A DNA stretch of 51,254 bases from an uncultured Bacteroidales bacterium (GTDB lineage Bacteria > Bacteroidota > Bacteroidia > Bacteroidales > UBA932), in assembly GCA_949295645.1 (NCBI GenBank), contig CASFLY010000069.1, positions 1-51,254 on the forward strand, written 5' to 3'. A program made the translations under genes and the position numbers. Of the stretch, positions 42,814-51,129 are shown piece by piece. Under the pieces are notes generated by a model. The model saw only the letters and a program-made list of their open reading frames with translations, made no database searches and was not told the origin of the DNA. The number at the start of each line of letters is the position of its first letter. Position 1 is the first letter of the stretch.

Positions 42814-44724
42814 TCAAAAATTTAACTGTAACATAAGTCTGTAGTTTATCCCCGGCATCGGGTAGCGCGACACGATTTCATAGGAGGAGTCGGTCGCATT
42901 GTTCACGGCGGCGGAAACTTTCATAAACCCGAACAGTTTCTTCGACAGCATCAGGTCGAGGTTCGCATACGGCTTCAGAAGATTCGCGGCGATGTTCGCC
43001 GAAGCGCGGTATCTGACGGAATTGTATATGAAATTGGCCGAGAAGGACCAGGTCTTCCAGTCTGCCGAGACTGTCGAAGAGACGGAATGGAGAGGGATAT
43101 ATGCAATCTGCCCTCCGTACCACTCCGATGCCGGGTCGGAAAGGTCTTTCGATCTTTCGTAAGTGTAGTTTATCAGGGCGGAAACGGACAGACCGCCGAA
43201 TCCGAACCGGTTGTCTGCGGATACAGTCCAGCCGTAGCCGCGGACGAGGCCGTAGTTGAACGCCGACCAGACAAACTGGTTGGCTGCCGGGATCCAGACT
43301 ATCTTGTCGCGGGTGATATTGTAGAACCCGTCTATCCGGAAGTCGCATGACCATATCCCTGCACCTGTCGAATATGCTGCGGTGAGATCGAACTGGTCCA
43401 CAGTTTCCGGATTCAGGATATGGGCCGTGTTGGATGACGGGGAGGAGACATAATAAAGTTCGTTGAATGTCGGGAGCCTGAACGAATTTTTCCAGTACAG
43501 CAGGAATCTGAAATGTCCGGGAGAATACTGGAACGAAAGGAAAGGCGACACCTTATTATATAAGAGGCCGGAATTGTCTCGGGAATGATTGTACACGAGC
43601 GAGCCGGCGGCGGAAAGGTTCCTGTAGCGGAATCTTATCCCGGAGGCCAGAAGCGAGGACCACCGGAACCTGTCGGAGAAGCCGGCCACGTCGGACTCGA
43701 GATAGTCGGCGATGTTGTCCCAGGCCAGCGAAAAGGTGAGGTTCCCGTATTTCCAGGCGGCAGCGGCGGACAGATAGCCCTCCTGCTGGTAATAATGCAG
43801 GTTCTTGTACCGGACGGACTTGTTGCCTGTCGTGTCCTGCAGGTAGTTGCAGTAGTCGTATGCGTATTTCCCGAGGATTTTCAGCGAAAACGCCCCTTCG
43901 GAATATCCGTAGTTCCCCTGGACGAAAATGTTGTCGTCCCTCTGGCTGTCCCCGTTCTGCACCTGTCCGCCCTGTCTGATGACCGGGCCCGGGAGTCCTC
44001 TGTCCGAATGGAACCAGTAGCCTTTCAGATGAAGTCTCGAATTTGCGGACTTATAGTAGAACGAGGGTTCGATGTGGAAGGACGACAGGGCGGAGTTTTT
44101 CCTGATTTCGGTCGTGTCCGCCCCGAAAGAGTTTACGTATGTGAACGGATAGTCCCCGTCGGTGTGGCGGTAGTCTCCGAGAAGCTTCAGATATGTCTTC
44201 CTGCCGAGCCTCTTCGATAAGGAAAGGTATCCCGAACCGGTGTTGAATGAGCCGTATCCTCCACGTGCTTCGATTGTGTACGGCCGGGAAAAATCCGGGA
44301 ATCTGGATTTCAGGTACACGGTCGAGGATGAGGCCTGCTCCGAGGCGGACTGCAGGGCGGAGGATGAGCCGGCATTGAAAACGGACACCGATTCCAGGTC
44401 TTCCGCCGAATACCTTCCGAGATCCACCTGTCCGTTCTGTATGTTGTTGAGCCTGATGCCGTCGAGGAAGATTCCGGTATGCTGGGAGCCGAGCGACCTG
44501 ACGTTTACGGTCTTCAACCCTCCGAGCCCGCCATAGTCCTTGATCTGGATTCCTGAAACATATCTGAGTACATCCGGGACGGAACCGGAGGCCACAGAAG
44601 CGATGCGTTCGGACGATATGGTCTGAACGGCAGGAGACTCGAATCTGAAGGATGACACCTCGGATGCGGACAAAGTGTCAGCCATCTCCGGCATCGCGGC
44701 CAGGAGCAATGTTAAAACCCACAT
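42814..44724 (-). CDS. btuB: TonB-dependent cobalamin/corrinoid receptor
   Basis: 636 aa from the ATG at 44724; the open frame continues upstream through the riboswitch and is rejected. Signal peptide MWVLTLLLAAMPEMADTLS, plug domain (about 20-135, with VSGIQIKDYGGLGGLKTVNV, RSLGSQHTGIFLDGIRLNN) and a 22-strand-type barrel to the end YRLMLQLNF. Its length is close to E. coli BtuB (about 614 aa) and much shorter than SusC proteins. The riboswitch upstream and BtuG downstream identify the ligand class. Confidence 0.92.
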   Translation of the reverse strand: MWVLTLLLAAMPEMADTLSASEVSSFRFESPAVQTISSERIASVASGSVPDVLRYVSGIQIKDYGGLGGLKTVNVRSLGSQHTGIFLDGIRLNNIQNGQVDLGRYSAEDLESVSVFNAGSSSALQSASEQASSSTVYLKSRFPDFSRPYTIEARGGYGSFNTGSGYLSLSKRLGRKTYLKLLGDYRHTDGDYPFTYVNSFGADTTEIRKNSALSSFHIEPSFYYKSANSRLHLKGYWFHSDRGLPGPVIRQGGQVQNGDSQRDDNIFVQGNYGYSEGAFSLKILGKYAYDYCNYLQDTTGNKSVRYKNLHYYQQEGYLSAAAAWKYGNLTFSLAWDNIADYLESDVAGFSDRFRWSSLLASGIRFRYRNLSAAGSLVYNHSRDNSGLLYNKVSPFLSFQYSPGHFRFLLYWKNSFRLPTFNELYYVSSPSSNTAHILNPETVDQFDLTAAYSTGAGIWSCDFRIDGFYNITRDKIVWIPAANQFVWSAFNYGLVRGYGWTVSADNRFGFGGLSVSALINYTYERSKDLSDPASEWYGGQIAYIPLHSVSSTVSADWKTWSFSANFIYNSVRYRASANIAANLLKPYANLDLMLSKKLFGFMKVSAAVNNATDSSYEIVSRYPMPGINYRLMLQLNF

Positions 44725-44855
44725 AAGTTGAACCGTAAAGAGGCGGCTCCCGCAACCGTATTTTCCCGCCCGTCCAATAACGTGCAGACGTGCTTGGCAG
44801 AGCATAGGGAGCGGCCGTTTCCGTCCATAATCCCGTGGTCGGAAATCCTGTAAAT
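44725..44855 (-). promoter_or_regulatory. btuB leader between riboswitch and start codon
   Basis: There is no gene here. GCTCCC (44746-44751) and GGGAGC (44807-44812) could form a 6-bp stem near the btuB start, a candidate expression platform. No intrinsic terminator with a T-run is seen, which would favour control of translation. Confidence 0.4.
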
Positions 44856-45046
44856 GCAAAGGCAGGTCTTCTGGCTCGTCCCGGCTTCACGCCTTCCCGG
44901 CCGCAGGCGGCCAGTGGCAGAGATTGTGAAGCCTTTTTCCCGTAACAAGACGGGCAGGACACACAGCAACGGGTATTGTTGCAGATTCTCACTGCATTCC
45001 CTCTTCGTCCGTCGCGCAGCCTTTATGTGCGTTCAGGAACCTTTGC
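44856..45046 (-). ncRNA. Cobalamin riboswitch
   Basis: On the minus strand the B12 box AGCCAGAAGACCTGCC lies at 44861-44876. The P1 stem GCAAAGG/CCTTTGC closes at 45040-45046 and 44856-44862. Between them are GGGAATGCAGTGAGAATC, the usual P3 region, CCGTTGCTGTG, and GCCACTGG with GGGAAGG. It is upstream of btuB-btuG, so adenosyl- or methylcobalamin binding should repress uptake. Confidence 0.95.
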
Positions 45047-45150
45047 CGGTGCAATTATAGCAATAATTTTCCGGAATTTCTCTTTTTTACGGTTTTTTAA
45101 CTTTTTTCTGTTTTTTTAACTTTTTTCCGCATCCGCGGGCAGGATCTGTT

Positions 45151-45181
45151 TTGACATTCTCGAAACTGTTTCCTACTTTTG
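45151..45181 (+). promoter_or_regulatory. Promoter of the btuF-btuC-btuD operon
   Basis: TTG (45151-45153), exactly 20 bases, then TACTTTTG (45174-45181). The start point would fall near 45188, so the leader is only about 24 bases and carries no riboswitch. It also rules out the upstream TTG start at 45179. Confidence 0.7.
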
Positions 45182-45211
45182 GCATTCGAACAGGATTTAC
45201 AGCCGAAACCG

Positions 45212-46396
45212 ATGGGATTCAGGAAAATCATACTGACTGTGTCGCTTGCCGGGATTCTTGCGGCAGGCTGCGGAGGGTCGCGGACGGACCGGGAGCTTTT
45301 CGGTATGGTGTATTATGTTCCGGAGTATGCGACCGGCTTCGAAATCCGCGGGATTGAGGGACGGCAGAGCAGGGTGCTGAGAATCAAGTCTTTGTGGCAG
45401 GGAGAGACGACGCCGGTACAGGATGTCTTCATAGCGCGGGGAGGGGAGTGTCCCCCGGAAGGTTTTGCAGGGCAGGTCCTGGACGGAGATGCGGAAAGGG
45501 TCGTGGCGATGTCTTCGTCTTACATCGCGATGATGGACCTGCTCGGGGAAGTGTCGAAAGTCAAGGCCGTATCGGGGCTCGACTTTGTCAATAACGCTTG
45601 CATACGGTCGCACCGTGACCGGGTGGAGGACGTGGGGAGCGAGACGAATGCGGATTTCGAGAGGCTTCTTGCCGTGTGTCCGGATGTGGTCCTGCTCTAC
45701 GGGATTTATTCGGCAAGCGCTATGGAAAGGCCTCTGGACCGGCTCGGTATCCCGTTTGTCTATATGGGGGAGTATCTGGAGCAGTCGCCTCTCGGACGGG
45801 CGGAATGGATAGTGGCGGTTTCCGAGATCCTGGGATGCAGGGACAGGGGGGAATCGGTCTTCAGGTCGGTAAGAGACAGGTACAATGCTCTGAAAAACAG
45901 TGTCTCCGAGGTGCGGGACCGCCCTGCCGTGATGCTGAATGTGCCGTATGGGGACCTGTGGTATATGACGCCTGTCCGTTCGGCAATGGCGGCTCTGATA
46001 GATGACGCGGGGGCCCGGTATGTGTACCGGGAAGAGGAAAAGTCCGTCTCCGGCAACAGGGACGGTGCTGGAAATGGCGGCGGCGCTGCCAAGACGGTGC
46101 CGATAGACAGGGAGAAGGCTTACCTGCTGGCATCTGAAGCCGATTTCTGGCTGAATGTGGGGCAGTTCGGGTCGATTCCGGAGATAGTTTCGGCGTATCC
46201 GGAATTCGCCGGCGTGAAGAGCATAGGAGCCGGGGCCGTTTTCAACTGCGACAACAGGGTGAATGCCGCCGGAGGGAATGATTTCTGGGAATCGGGCCTG
46301 GTCCGTCCGGACCTCGTCCTGCAGGATCTCGTGCGTATATTCCACCCGGAATTTTCCCCGTCCGACTCACTGATATATTACAGGAGATTGCATTAG
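45212..46396 (+). CDS. btuF: BtuF-like cobalamin/iron-complex substrate-binding lipoprotein
   Basis: 394 aa from the ATG at 45212. Lipobox ILAAGC (Cys20). Typical type III (helical-backbone) binding-protein motifs: ERVVAMSSSYIAMMDLLGEV, FERLLAVCPDVVLLYG, and DFWLNVGQFGS near the end. In this family two lobes joined by a long helix bind corrinoids, haem or siderophores. Divergence from btuB-btuG and operonic linkage with BtuC- and BtuD-like genes point to vitamin B12. The btuC gene starts 106 bases later, a rather long gap with no obvious feature. Confidence 0.85.
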   Translation: MGFRKIILTVSLAGILAAGCGGSRTDRELFGMVYYVPEYATGFEIRGIEGRQSRVLRIKSLWQGETTPVQDVFIARGGECPPEGFAGQVLDGDAERVVAMSSSYIAMMDLLGEVSKVKAVSGLDFVNNACIRSHRDRVEDVGSETNADFERLLAVCPDVVLLYGIYSASAMERPLDRLGIPFVYMGEYLEQSPLGRAEWIVAVSEILGCRDRGESVFRSVRDRYNALKNSVSEVRDRPAVMLNVPYGDLWYMTPVRSAMAALIDDAGARYVYREEEKSVSGNRDGAGNGGGAAKTVPIDREKAYLLASEADFWLNVGQFGSIPEIVSAYPEFAGVKSIGAGAVFNCDNRVNAAGGNDFWESGLVRPDLVLQDLVRIFHPEFSPSDSLIYYRRLH

Positions 46397-46502
46397 AGAT
46401 GCAGGGTCAGGCTGGACCCGGCGTACGGCGTAGCACCCGTGCGGGGAGGGTTTCCGCTTACAGGGAAGACAGCAAAGGCCTGCAGGATTCCGCGAAAGGA
46501 TT

Positions 46503-47513
46503 ATGAAGAGAAGCAATATATTATTTACAGGAGGTGCAGTGCTCCTGATCGGGCTGTTCCTGACGGATCTGATGACAGGAAGCGCAGGGATTCCGCCGGG
46601 AGATGTGTGGAAGGCGGTGACAGGGGGAGATGTCGGAGAACAGGGTCGGACCATCATAAACGGGATAAGGCTGCCGAAGGCCGTTACCGCCGTTCTGGCC
46701 GGCATAGCGGTGTCGGTGAGCGGTCTGCTGATGCAGACTCTTTTCCGGAACCCGCTTGCCGGTCCGTACGTGCTCGGCATCAGTTCGGGAGCGTCTCTCG
46801 GTGCCGCCCTCTGTGTGCTGAGCGCATCTTCCCTCCTCGTCGGGGAATCCGTTTCCGCCACACTCGGACTTGCCGGGGCGGCCTGGGTGGGCGCCGCGGC
46901 TGTATTGGCCGTCATCGCGCTGGCCAGCAGGAAAATAGGGGACATTACCGTTATCCTTATACTCGGGATGATGCTCGGAGCCGGGATCGATGCTTTCGTG
47001 CAGATTCTGCAGTTCCTCAGCGACGAGCAGTCCCTCAAATCGTATGTCGTCTGGACGATGGGGTCTCTCGGGAACGTTTCCGGTCTTCGTCTCGTTATCC
47101 TCGCCGTGGCTACGGTCTGCGGCTTAGGTATTTCAATCGCTTCTTCCAAGGCTCTGAACCTGCTGCTTTCAGGGGAGGAATACGCCCTTTCGGCAGGAGC
47201 CGACATCCGCCGGTCGAGAATCGCCGTCTTCATTGCCACGGTCCTGCTTTCCGGGACAGCCACGGCCTTTTGCGGCCCTCTCGGGTTTGTGGGCCTGGCC
47301 GTCCCGCATATCGCCAGGATAGTTACCGGGAATGCCGACCATCGCGTACTCATTCCGGCCACGGTGCTTTGCGGCGGCATCCTTATGTCCGGCTGCAATA
47401 TCATCGCCAAGCTTTCTGCCATCCCGATCAATGCCATTACTTCCCTTGTAGGCATCCCGGTCGTCATCTGGGTCCTGCTCCACAGCCATACCGGACGTGG
47501 CGTACAAACATAA
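46503..47513 (+). CDS. btuC: FecCD-family permease, BtuC-like
   Basis: 336 aa with about ten transmembrane helices. RLPKAVTAVLAGIAVSVSGLLMQ (first 20 residues RLPKAVTAVLAGIAVSVSGL) and FRNPLAGPYVLGISSGASLG are the classic FecCD signature, as is GPLGFVGLAVPHIAR in the second half, which forms the coupling region. It should be the B12 permease paired with the ATPase that follows. The length is normal for BtuC (about 326 aa). Confidence 0.92.
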   Translation: MKRSNILFTGGAVLLIGLFLTDLMTGSAGIPPGDVWKAVTGGDVGEQGRTIINGIRLPKAVTAVLAGIAVSVSGLLMQTLFRNPLAGPYVLGISSGASLGAALCVLSASSLLVGESVSATLGLAGAAWVGAAAVLAVIALASRKIGDITVILILGMMLGAGIDAFVQILQFLSDEQSLKSYVVWTMGSLGNVSGLRLVILAVATVCGLGISIASSKALNLLLSGEEYALSAGADIRRSRIAVFIATVLLSGTATAFCGPLGFVGLAVPHIARIVTGNADHRVLIPATVLCGGILMSGCNIIAKLSAIPINAITSLVGIPVVIWVLLHSHTGRGVQT

Positions 47514-47520
47514 TCGCAAT

Positions 47521-48264
47521 ATGATAGTCCTGAATCATCTTTCCATAGGCCACTCCCGCCACCCTGTCCTCCGCGACCTTTCCGTCACTTTCCCGGGCGG
47601 AGAACTGACCGCCCTGCTCGGCCGCAACGGCAGCGGGAAAAGCACCCTTCTCCGCACGGTGGCCGGCCTGCTGAAGCCGCTTTCCGGCTCCGTCCTTATC
47701 GACGGCGCGGACATTTCGACCTTGTCGCGGAACGGGGTAGCTAAGAAAATATCCTTGTCCACGGCTGCCGGTGTCCGTATCCCGCATCTGAAATGCAGGG
47801 ATCTCGTGGCTATGGGCCGTGCTCCCTGGACGAACTGGGCGGGTCGGCTGCATCAGGACGATGAAAGGATAATCGACAGGGCCATAGAACTTGTGGGGAT
47901 GCAGGACTATGCCGACAGGGAGGCAGGCAGGATGTCCGACGGGGAATGCCAGAAGATACTGATAGCCCGGGCCTTGGCGCAGGATACCCCTGCCATGCTT
48001 TTGGATGAACCGACAGCGTTCCTGGATGTCCCGGGCAGGCTCCAGGTCATCTCTATCCTTGCGAAACTGGCATCGGAGGAACACAAGACGATAGTTTTTT
48101 CCACCCACGATGTCGGCATTGCCCTGGAAAAGGCCGACAATGTCTTTCTGATAGGCCGGAACGGCTGTTATTTCGGTAAGGCATCAGACCCGGAAACCGC
48201 ATCGGTAATCCGCCGGGCCTTTATCGGAGATTCCGGTGAATGTGTCAGCCGGGACGGACGTTAG
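47521..48264 (+). CDS. btuD: ABC ATPase, BtuD-like
   Basis: 247 aa from the ATG at 47521; a GTG at 47497 would overlap btuC. Walker [10 protein letters not shown] at 34-42, the signature degenerate as MSDGE at 138-142 (not LSGGQ), Walker B MLLDEPT with Asp162/Glu163, and a switch His in STHD. It fuels the BtuC-like permease. A non-canonical signature is common in BtuD/FhuC-type ATPases. It ends 25 bases before mscL. Confidence 0.9.
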   Translation: MIVLNHLSIGHSRHPVLRDLSVTFPGGELTALLGRNGSGKSTLLRTVAGLLKPLSGSVLIDGADISTLSRNGVAKKISLSTAAGVRIPHLKCRDLVAMGRAPWTNWAGRLHQDDERIIDRAIELVGMQDYADREAGRMSDGECQKILIARALAQDTPAMLLDEPTAFLDVPGRLQVISILAKLASEEHKTIVFSTHDVGIALEKADNVFLIGRNGCYFGKASDPETASVIRRAFIGDSGECVSRDGR

Positions 48265-48289
48265 ACGTAACAACCAAACTATTATAATT

Positions 48290-48730
48290 ATGAAACTGTT
48301 GAATGAATTCAAGACATTTGCCATGCGCGGCAATGTCATCGACATGGCCGTCGGTGTGATCATGGGAGGGGCTTTCGGGAAAATCGTCAGCTCGCTGGTG
48401 AACGATGTCATCATGCCGCCGATAGGCGTCCTGATCGGCGGGGTGGACTTCAAGGACCTGTCCATCACCCTCAAAAAGGCGGTAATGGATGCAAACGGAA
48501 TCGAAACGGCGCCGGCCGTGACGTTGAACTACGGAATGTTCCTGCAGAATACCTTCGATTTCCTCATCATAGCGTTCGTGATATTCATGATGGTCAAAGG
48601 TCTCAATGCCCTGATGAAGAAGAAGGAAGAGGCCCCTGCACCTGCTCCGGCAAAGCCTGAACCTACTGTCGACCAGAAACTCCTGACGGAAATCCGCGAT
48701 ATCCTCAAGGAAAAATCCGCTTCGAAGTGA
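48290..48730 (+). CDS. mscL: Large-conductance mechanosensitive channel
   Basis: 146 aa from the ATG at 48290. The N-terminal amphipathic helix [19 protein letters not shown], then the pore helix [20 protein letters not shown], a periplasmic loop, the second helix ([16 protein letters not shown]) and the C-terminal cytoplasmic helix, all in MscL order. The Ala/Pro/Glu linker [10 protein letters not shown] separates helix two from the tail, as in other Bacteroidetes. It releases osmolytes on hypo-osmotic shock. It may be co-transcribed with btuD, 25 bases upstream. Confidence 0.95.
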   Translation: MKLLNEFKTFAMRGNVIDMAVGVIMGGAFGKIVSSLVNDVIMPPIGVLIGGVDFKDLSITLKKAVMDANGIETAPAVTLNYGMFLQNTFDFLIIAFVIFMMVKGLNALMKKKEEAPAPAPAKPEPTVDQKLLTEIRDILKEKSASK

Positions 48731-48801
48731 TGGGGACGACATCTCGCCGGAATTTTCTTAAGCAGGCTCTTCCATAGTCTTTATTTTTTCGAAGGCAATA
48801 A

Positions 48802-48832
48802 TTGCATCGGCCCTGGAAATTCCATATATTTG
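48802..48832 (+). promoter_or_regulatory. Promoter of the small lipoprotein gene
   Basis: TTG (48802-48804), exactly 20 bases, then TATATTTG (48825-48832), giving a leader of about 80 bases to the ATG at 48918. Confidence 0.65.
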
Positions 48833-48917
48833 CACAAACGAAAGACCATGGGTCATGGAAGCGTTCGGAATCCTATCTTATGTAGAATAATTCAATCAAA
48901 TAAAAATTCTTACAATT

Positions 48918-49529
48918 ATGAAAAAGTTGATTTTGTTTGCTCTGGCCATAGGGGGTATGCTACTGAACGGATGCGACAAGGACAATAACAACGGTACCGG
49001 AAACGGAACATTCGAACTCGACGGGAGGACGCACAGCGTTACCGGGGCGGTTGTCTATCGCTATGACACTCAACCCACTTCGCAAACCACGAATTATGAA
49101 GTCTATCTGTTGCTGGACGGGACTACATGGGCTGCACTGAACAGCGAAGACGAATACAGCAAATCCGTTTATTTTGATTTATACTTTGACGGGGTTATAA
49201 ATGAACTGCCAGCAGGAACATATCCGTTTTCCGAAAACGACGGCATCTTTGCATATGGAGACTATTACGTTTACTCTGAAACGGAAAGTGTCGGATATGA
49301 CATCGTGGACGGGACTTTGACCATAGGCAAGGACGGGGACAGCTATTCTTTCTCATTTGACGGCAGTGCTTCATACTATGATGATGAGCTGGACGATTAT
49401 TCAAGTCCGATACCTTTCAAATGCAGTTATTCGGGGCCTGTCACATTTGTAAATGAAGATTCTCTGGAAACCGAGCCTGTTGAAGATGAATCCGTGCAGG
49501 GACTTTCCAAATCCCGGACACGCAGATAG
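48918..49529 (+). CDS. Small secreted lipoprotein of unknown function
   Basis: 203 aa lipoprotein (MLLNGC, Cys19) after a short signal peptide. The mature part is acidic and rich in Tyr, Ser and Asp, and predicted beta-strands dominate (YEVYLLLDGTTWAAL, YYVYSETESVGYDIVDGTL), suggesting a single beta-sandwich. The last 20 residues are low-complexity. I recognise no family. It stands alone with its own promoter and converges on the ATPase gene (87 bases between stops). Confidence 0.7.
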   Translation: MKKLILFALAIGGMLLNGCDKDNNNGTGNGTFELDGRTHSVTGAVVYRYDTQPTSQTTNYEVYLLLDGTTWAALNSEDEYSKSVYFDLYFDGVINELPAGTYPFSENDGIFAYGDYYVYSETESVGYDIVDGTLTIGKDGDSYSFSFDGSASYYDDELDDYSSPIPFKCSYSGPVTFVNEDSLETEPVEDESVQGLSKSRTRR

Positions 49530-49616
49530 TCGTGTTGTCGGAACAACCTTGACGCCGGTCCGACGGATTCCTCGATTTTCAGCCGTTTCAAGCAGCATGA
49601 ATCAGCCGGACCGACG

Positions 49617-50981
49617 TTAAATCAGAGCCGACATATAGGCCGGAAGGCAAAGGATGTCCTTGTCCTTTTTGAGGTCTTTTGTGTATATAAGATAGCGTTG
49701 CATTGTCCTGCCAGAATATTTTTCATGGAATCTGTCGAGCGATTTATGGGAATTGTATCCGGATGATTTTATTTCGACAGGGCAGATTTTATTGTTACGG
49801 GACAACAGGAAATCGATTTCATAGCTGCGGACCGGCCCATCCTCACCGGATGGCACAGGACCGTTTTCCTTGAAGGTATAGTAGAAAAGTTCATTTCCTG
49901 CACTTTTCAGCATCTGAGCCACAACATTTTCATACACATAGCCCAAATCGGTCCCGAGTTTGTCGGACAGGAGCTTTCTGTATATTTCGTTTTCAGTATA
50001 ATCCTTGTCCATAAAAGCCAAAGTCACGAACAGTCCGGTATCGGCAAGGAACATTTTGAAACAATTGTAGTCGGCATGAAGTGCGAAGCCTACGTTCAGA
50101 TCGTTTGCATGGTAGGCAAAGTTCACTGTCATGGAATCGGCCATGTCCATCAACAGTTCGCTGAGTCTTGATGCTGTGGCGTTTTCGATAACGCTGCCGA
50201 TTTTGTACCGCATGACATTGCGGGAAAGTTCTGCAGGTATCGAAGAAAACAGTCGGGAAATACGTCCGGACGGATCTATTTTCCGAAAGTCATCAATATA
50301 CAGTTCGAGAATGTTCCGTTTTACGCTGTCGACTGTCGAGAAATCGTTTGATTCAAGATAGGCATTGACTGCCTGCGGCATTCCTCCGACGAGCATGTAC
50401 AGGCGGAATTCCCTCATCATCTCACGGTTTACAGCGTCTCCCAATGCCTTGGAATTTTCGTATGAATATCTGATTAATTCGTATGAACCGGTTTTCCCTG
50501 TAGCCCATAGAAATTCTTCATAATCCATAGGATACATTGAAATCCGAGTCTCTTCGCTCGGTATTACTATGTTTTTTACATTTTTTTTGATTGAAAGGAG
50601 CGAACCGGTTTCAATATAGTCGTATCTGCGATCTTTTACTAAATGTTTGATGGCCTGACGGGCAATAGGATAAAGCTGGACTTCGTCAAAAATGATTACT
50701 GACTTGCGTTCATGCAATGATACTCCTGTCAATGACTGCAATCTCAGGAAAAAGTAGTTCAAATCCGAGATATGCAGAAAAAGTTCCTTGACAGCATCGT
50801 CGGCAATAGAAAAATCGATGATTATGTATGATTCATATTCTTGTCGGGCAAATGTTTCAGCAATGGTGGATTTCCCGATACGTCTCGCTCCTTTTATCAG
50901 GAGGGCGGTATGGCCGTTGCTTTCACGTTTCCATTTGAGCATCCGCTCATAAACCTTGCGTTTGAATATCCGGTTCCCCAT
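49617..50981 (-). CDS. AAA ATPase with C-terminal DUF4143-like (PD-(D/E)XK) domain
   Basis: 454 aa from the ATG at 50981; a longer frame to 51065 reads through repeats. Walker A GARRIGKST at 31-39 and Walker B SVIIFDEVQ with Asp99/Glu100. The C-terminal third has EIDFLLSRNNKICPVEIKSS, the E/D-ExK spacing of DUF4143-type nuclease-like domains. Such 'ATPase/DUF4143' proteins are abundant and often multicopy in Bacteroidales; their function is unknown, though mobile, toxin-like or defence roles have been proposed. The DNA is more AT-rich than the neighbouring operons, and it sits beside tandem repeats. Confidence 0.88.
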   Translation of the reverse strand: MGNRIFKRKVYERMLKWKRESNGHTALLIKGARRIGKSTIAETFARQEYESYIIIDFSIADDAVKELFLHISDLNYFFLRLQSLTGVSLHERKSVIIFDEVQLYPIARQAIKHLVKDRRYDYIETGSLLSIKKNVKNIVIPSEETRISMYPMDYEEFLWATGKTGSYELIRYSYENSKALGDAVNREMMREFRLYMLVGGMPQAVNAYLESNDFSTVDSVKRNILELYIDDFRKIDPSGRISRLFSSIPAELSRNVMRYKIGSVIENATASRLSELLMDMADSMTVNFAYHANDLNVGFALHADYNCFKMFLADTGLFVTLAFMDKDYTENEIYRKLLSDKLGTDLGYVYENVVAQMLKSAGNELFYYTFKENGPVPSGEDGPVRSYEIDFLLSRNNKICPVEIKSSGYNSHKSLDRFHEKYSGRTMQRYLIYTKDLKKDKDILCLPAYMSALI

Positions 50982-51002
50982 ATTCTGTCTATTGATTTTT
51001 TG

Positions 51003-51032
51003 CAATACTACCAAATTTGTCGGAAACAGCAA
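51003..51032 (-). promoter_or_regulatory. Candidate promoter of the ATPase gene, overlapping the first repeat unit
   Basis: On the minus strand, TTTTG (TTG at 51030-51032), 19 bases, then TAGTATTG (51003-51010), seven of eight positions of TAnnTTTG. The -33 element lies in the 33-bp repeat. Confidence 0.4.
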
Positions 51033-51114
51033 AATGTTTTGGGCGATTTTTGTCGGAAACGGCAAAATGTTTTAAGCGGTTTTTGTTGGAAACGGCAAAA
51101 TGTTTGGGTGTCTT
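51016..51114. repeat. 33-bp tandem repeat, three units
   Basis: Units start at 51016, 51049 and 51082, each containing TTTGTYGGAAAC and CAAAATGTTT. The period is exactly 33 bases with a few substitutions, and there are no spacers between units. Confidence 0.9.
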
Positions 51115-51129
51115 TGTACCAGCTTGAAA

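Noticed and set aside
44725..44859. N-terminal extension of btuB
   Set aside because: It lies in the riboswitch and leader and shows no signal peptide; the one at 44724 is standard.
45179..45211. TTG start for btuF
   Set aside because: The TTG is part of the TACTTTTG promoter box, so it would lie upstream of the transcript.
46397..46502. A second riboswitch or small gene between btuF and btuC
   Set aside because: I looked for a B12 box, the GGGAA/ACTG landmarks and an ORF; none is convincing. The gap is GC-rich with only short inverted fragments.
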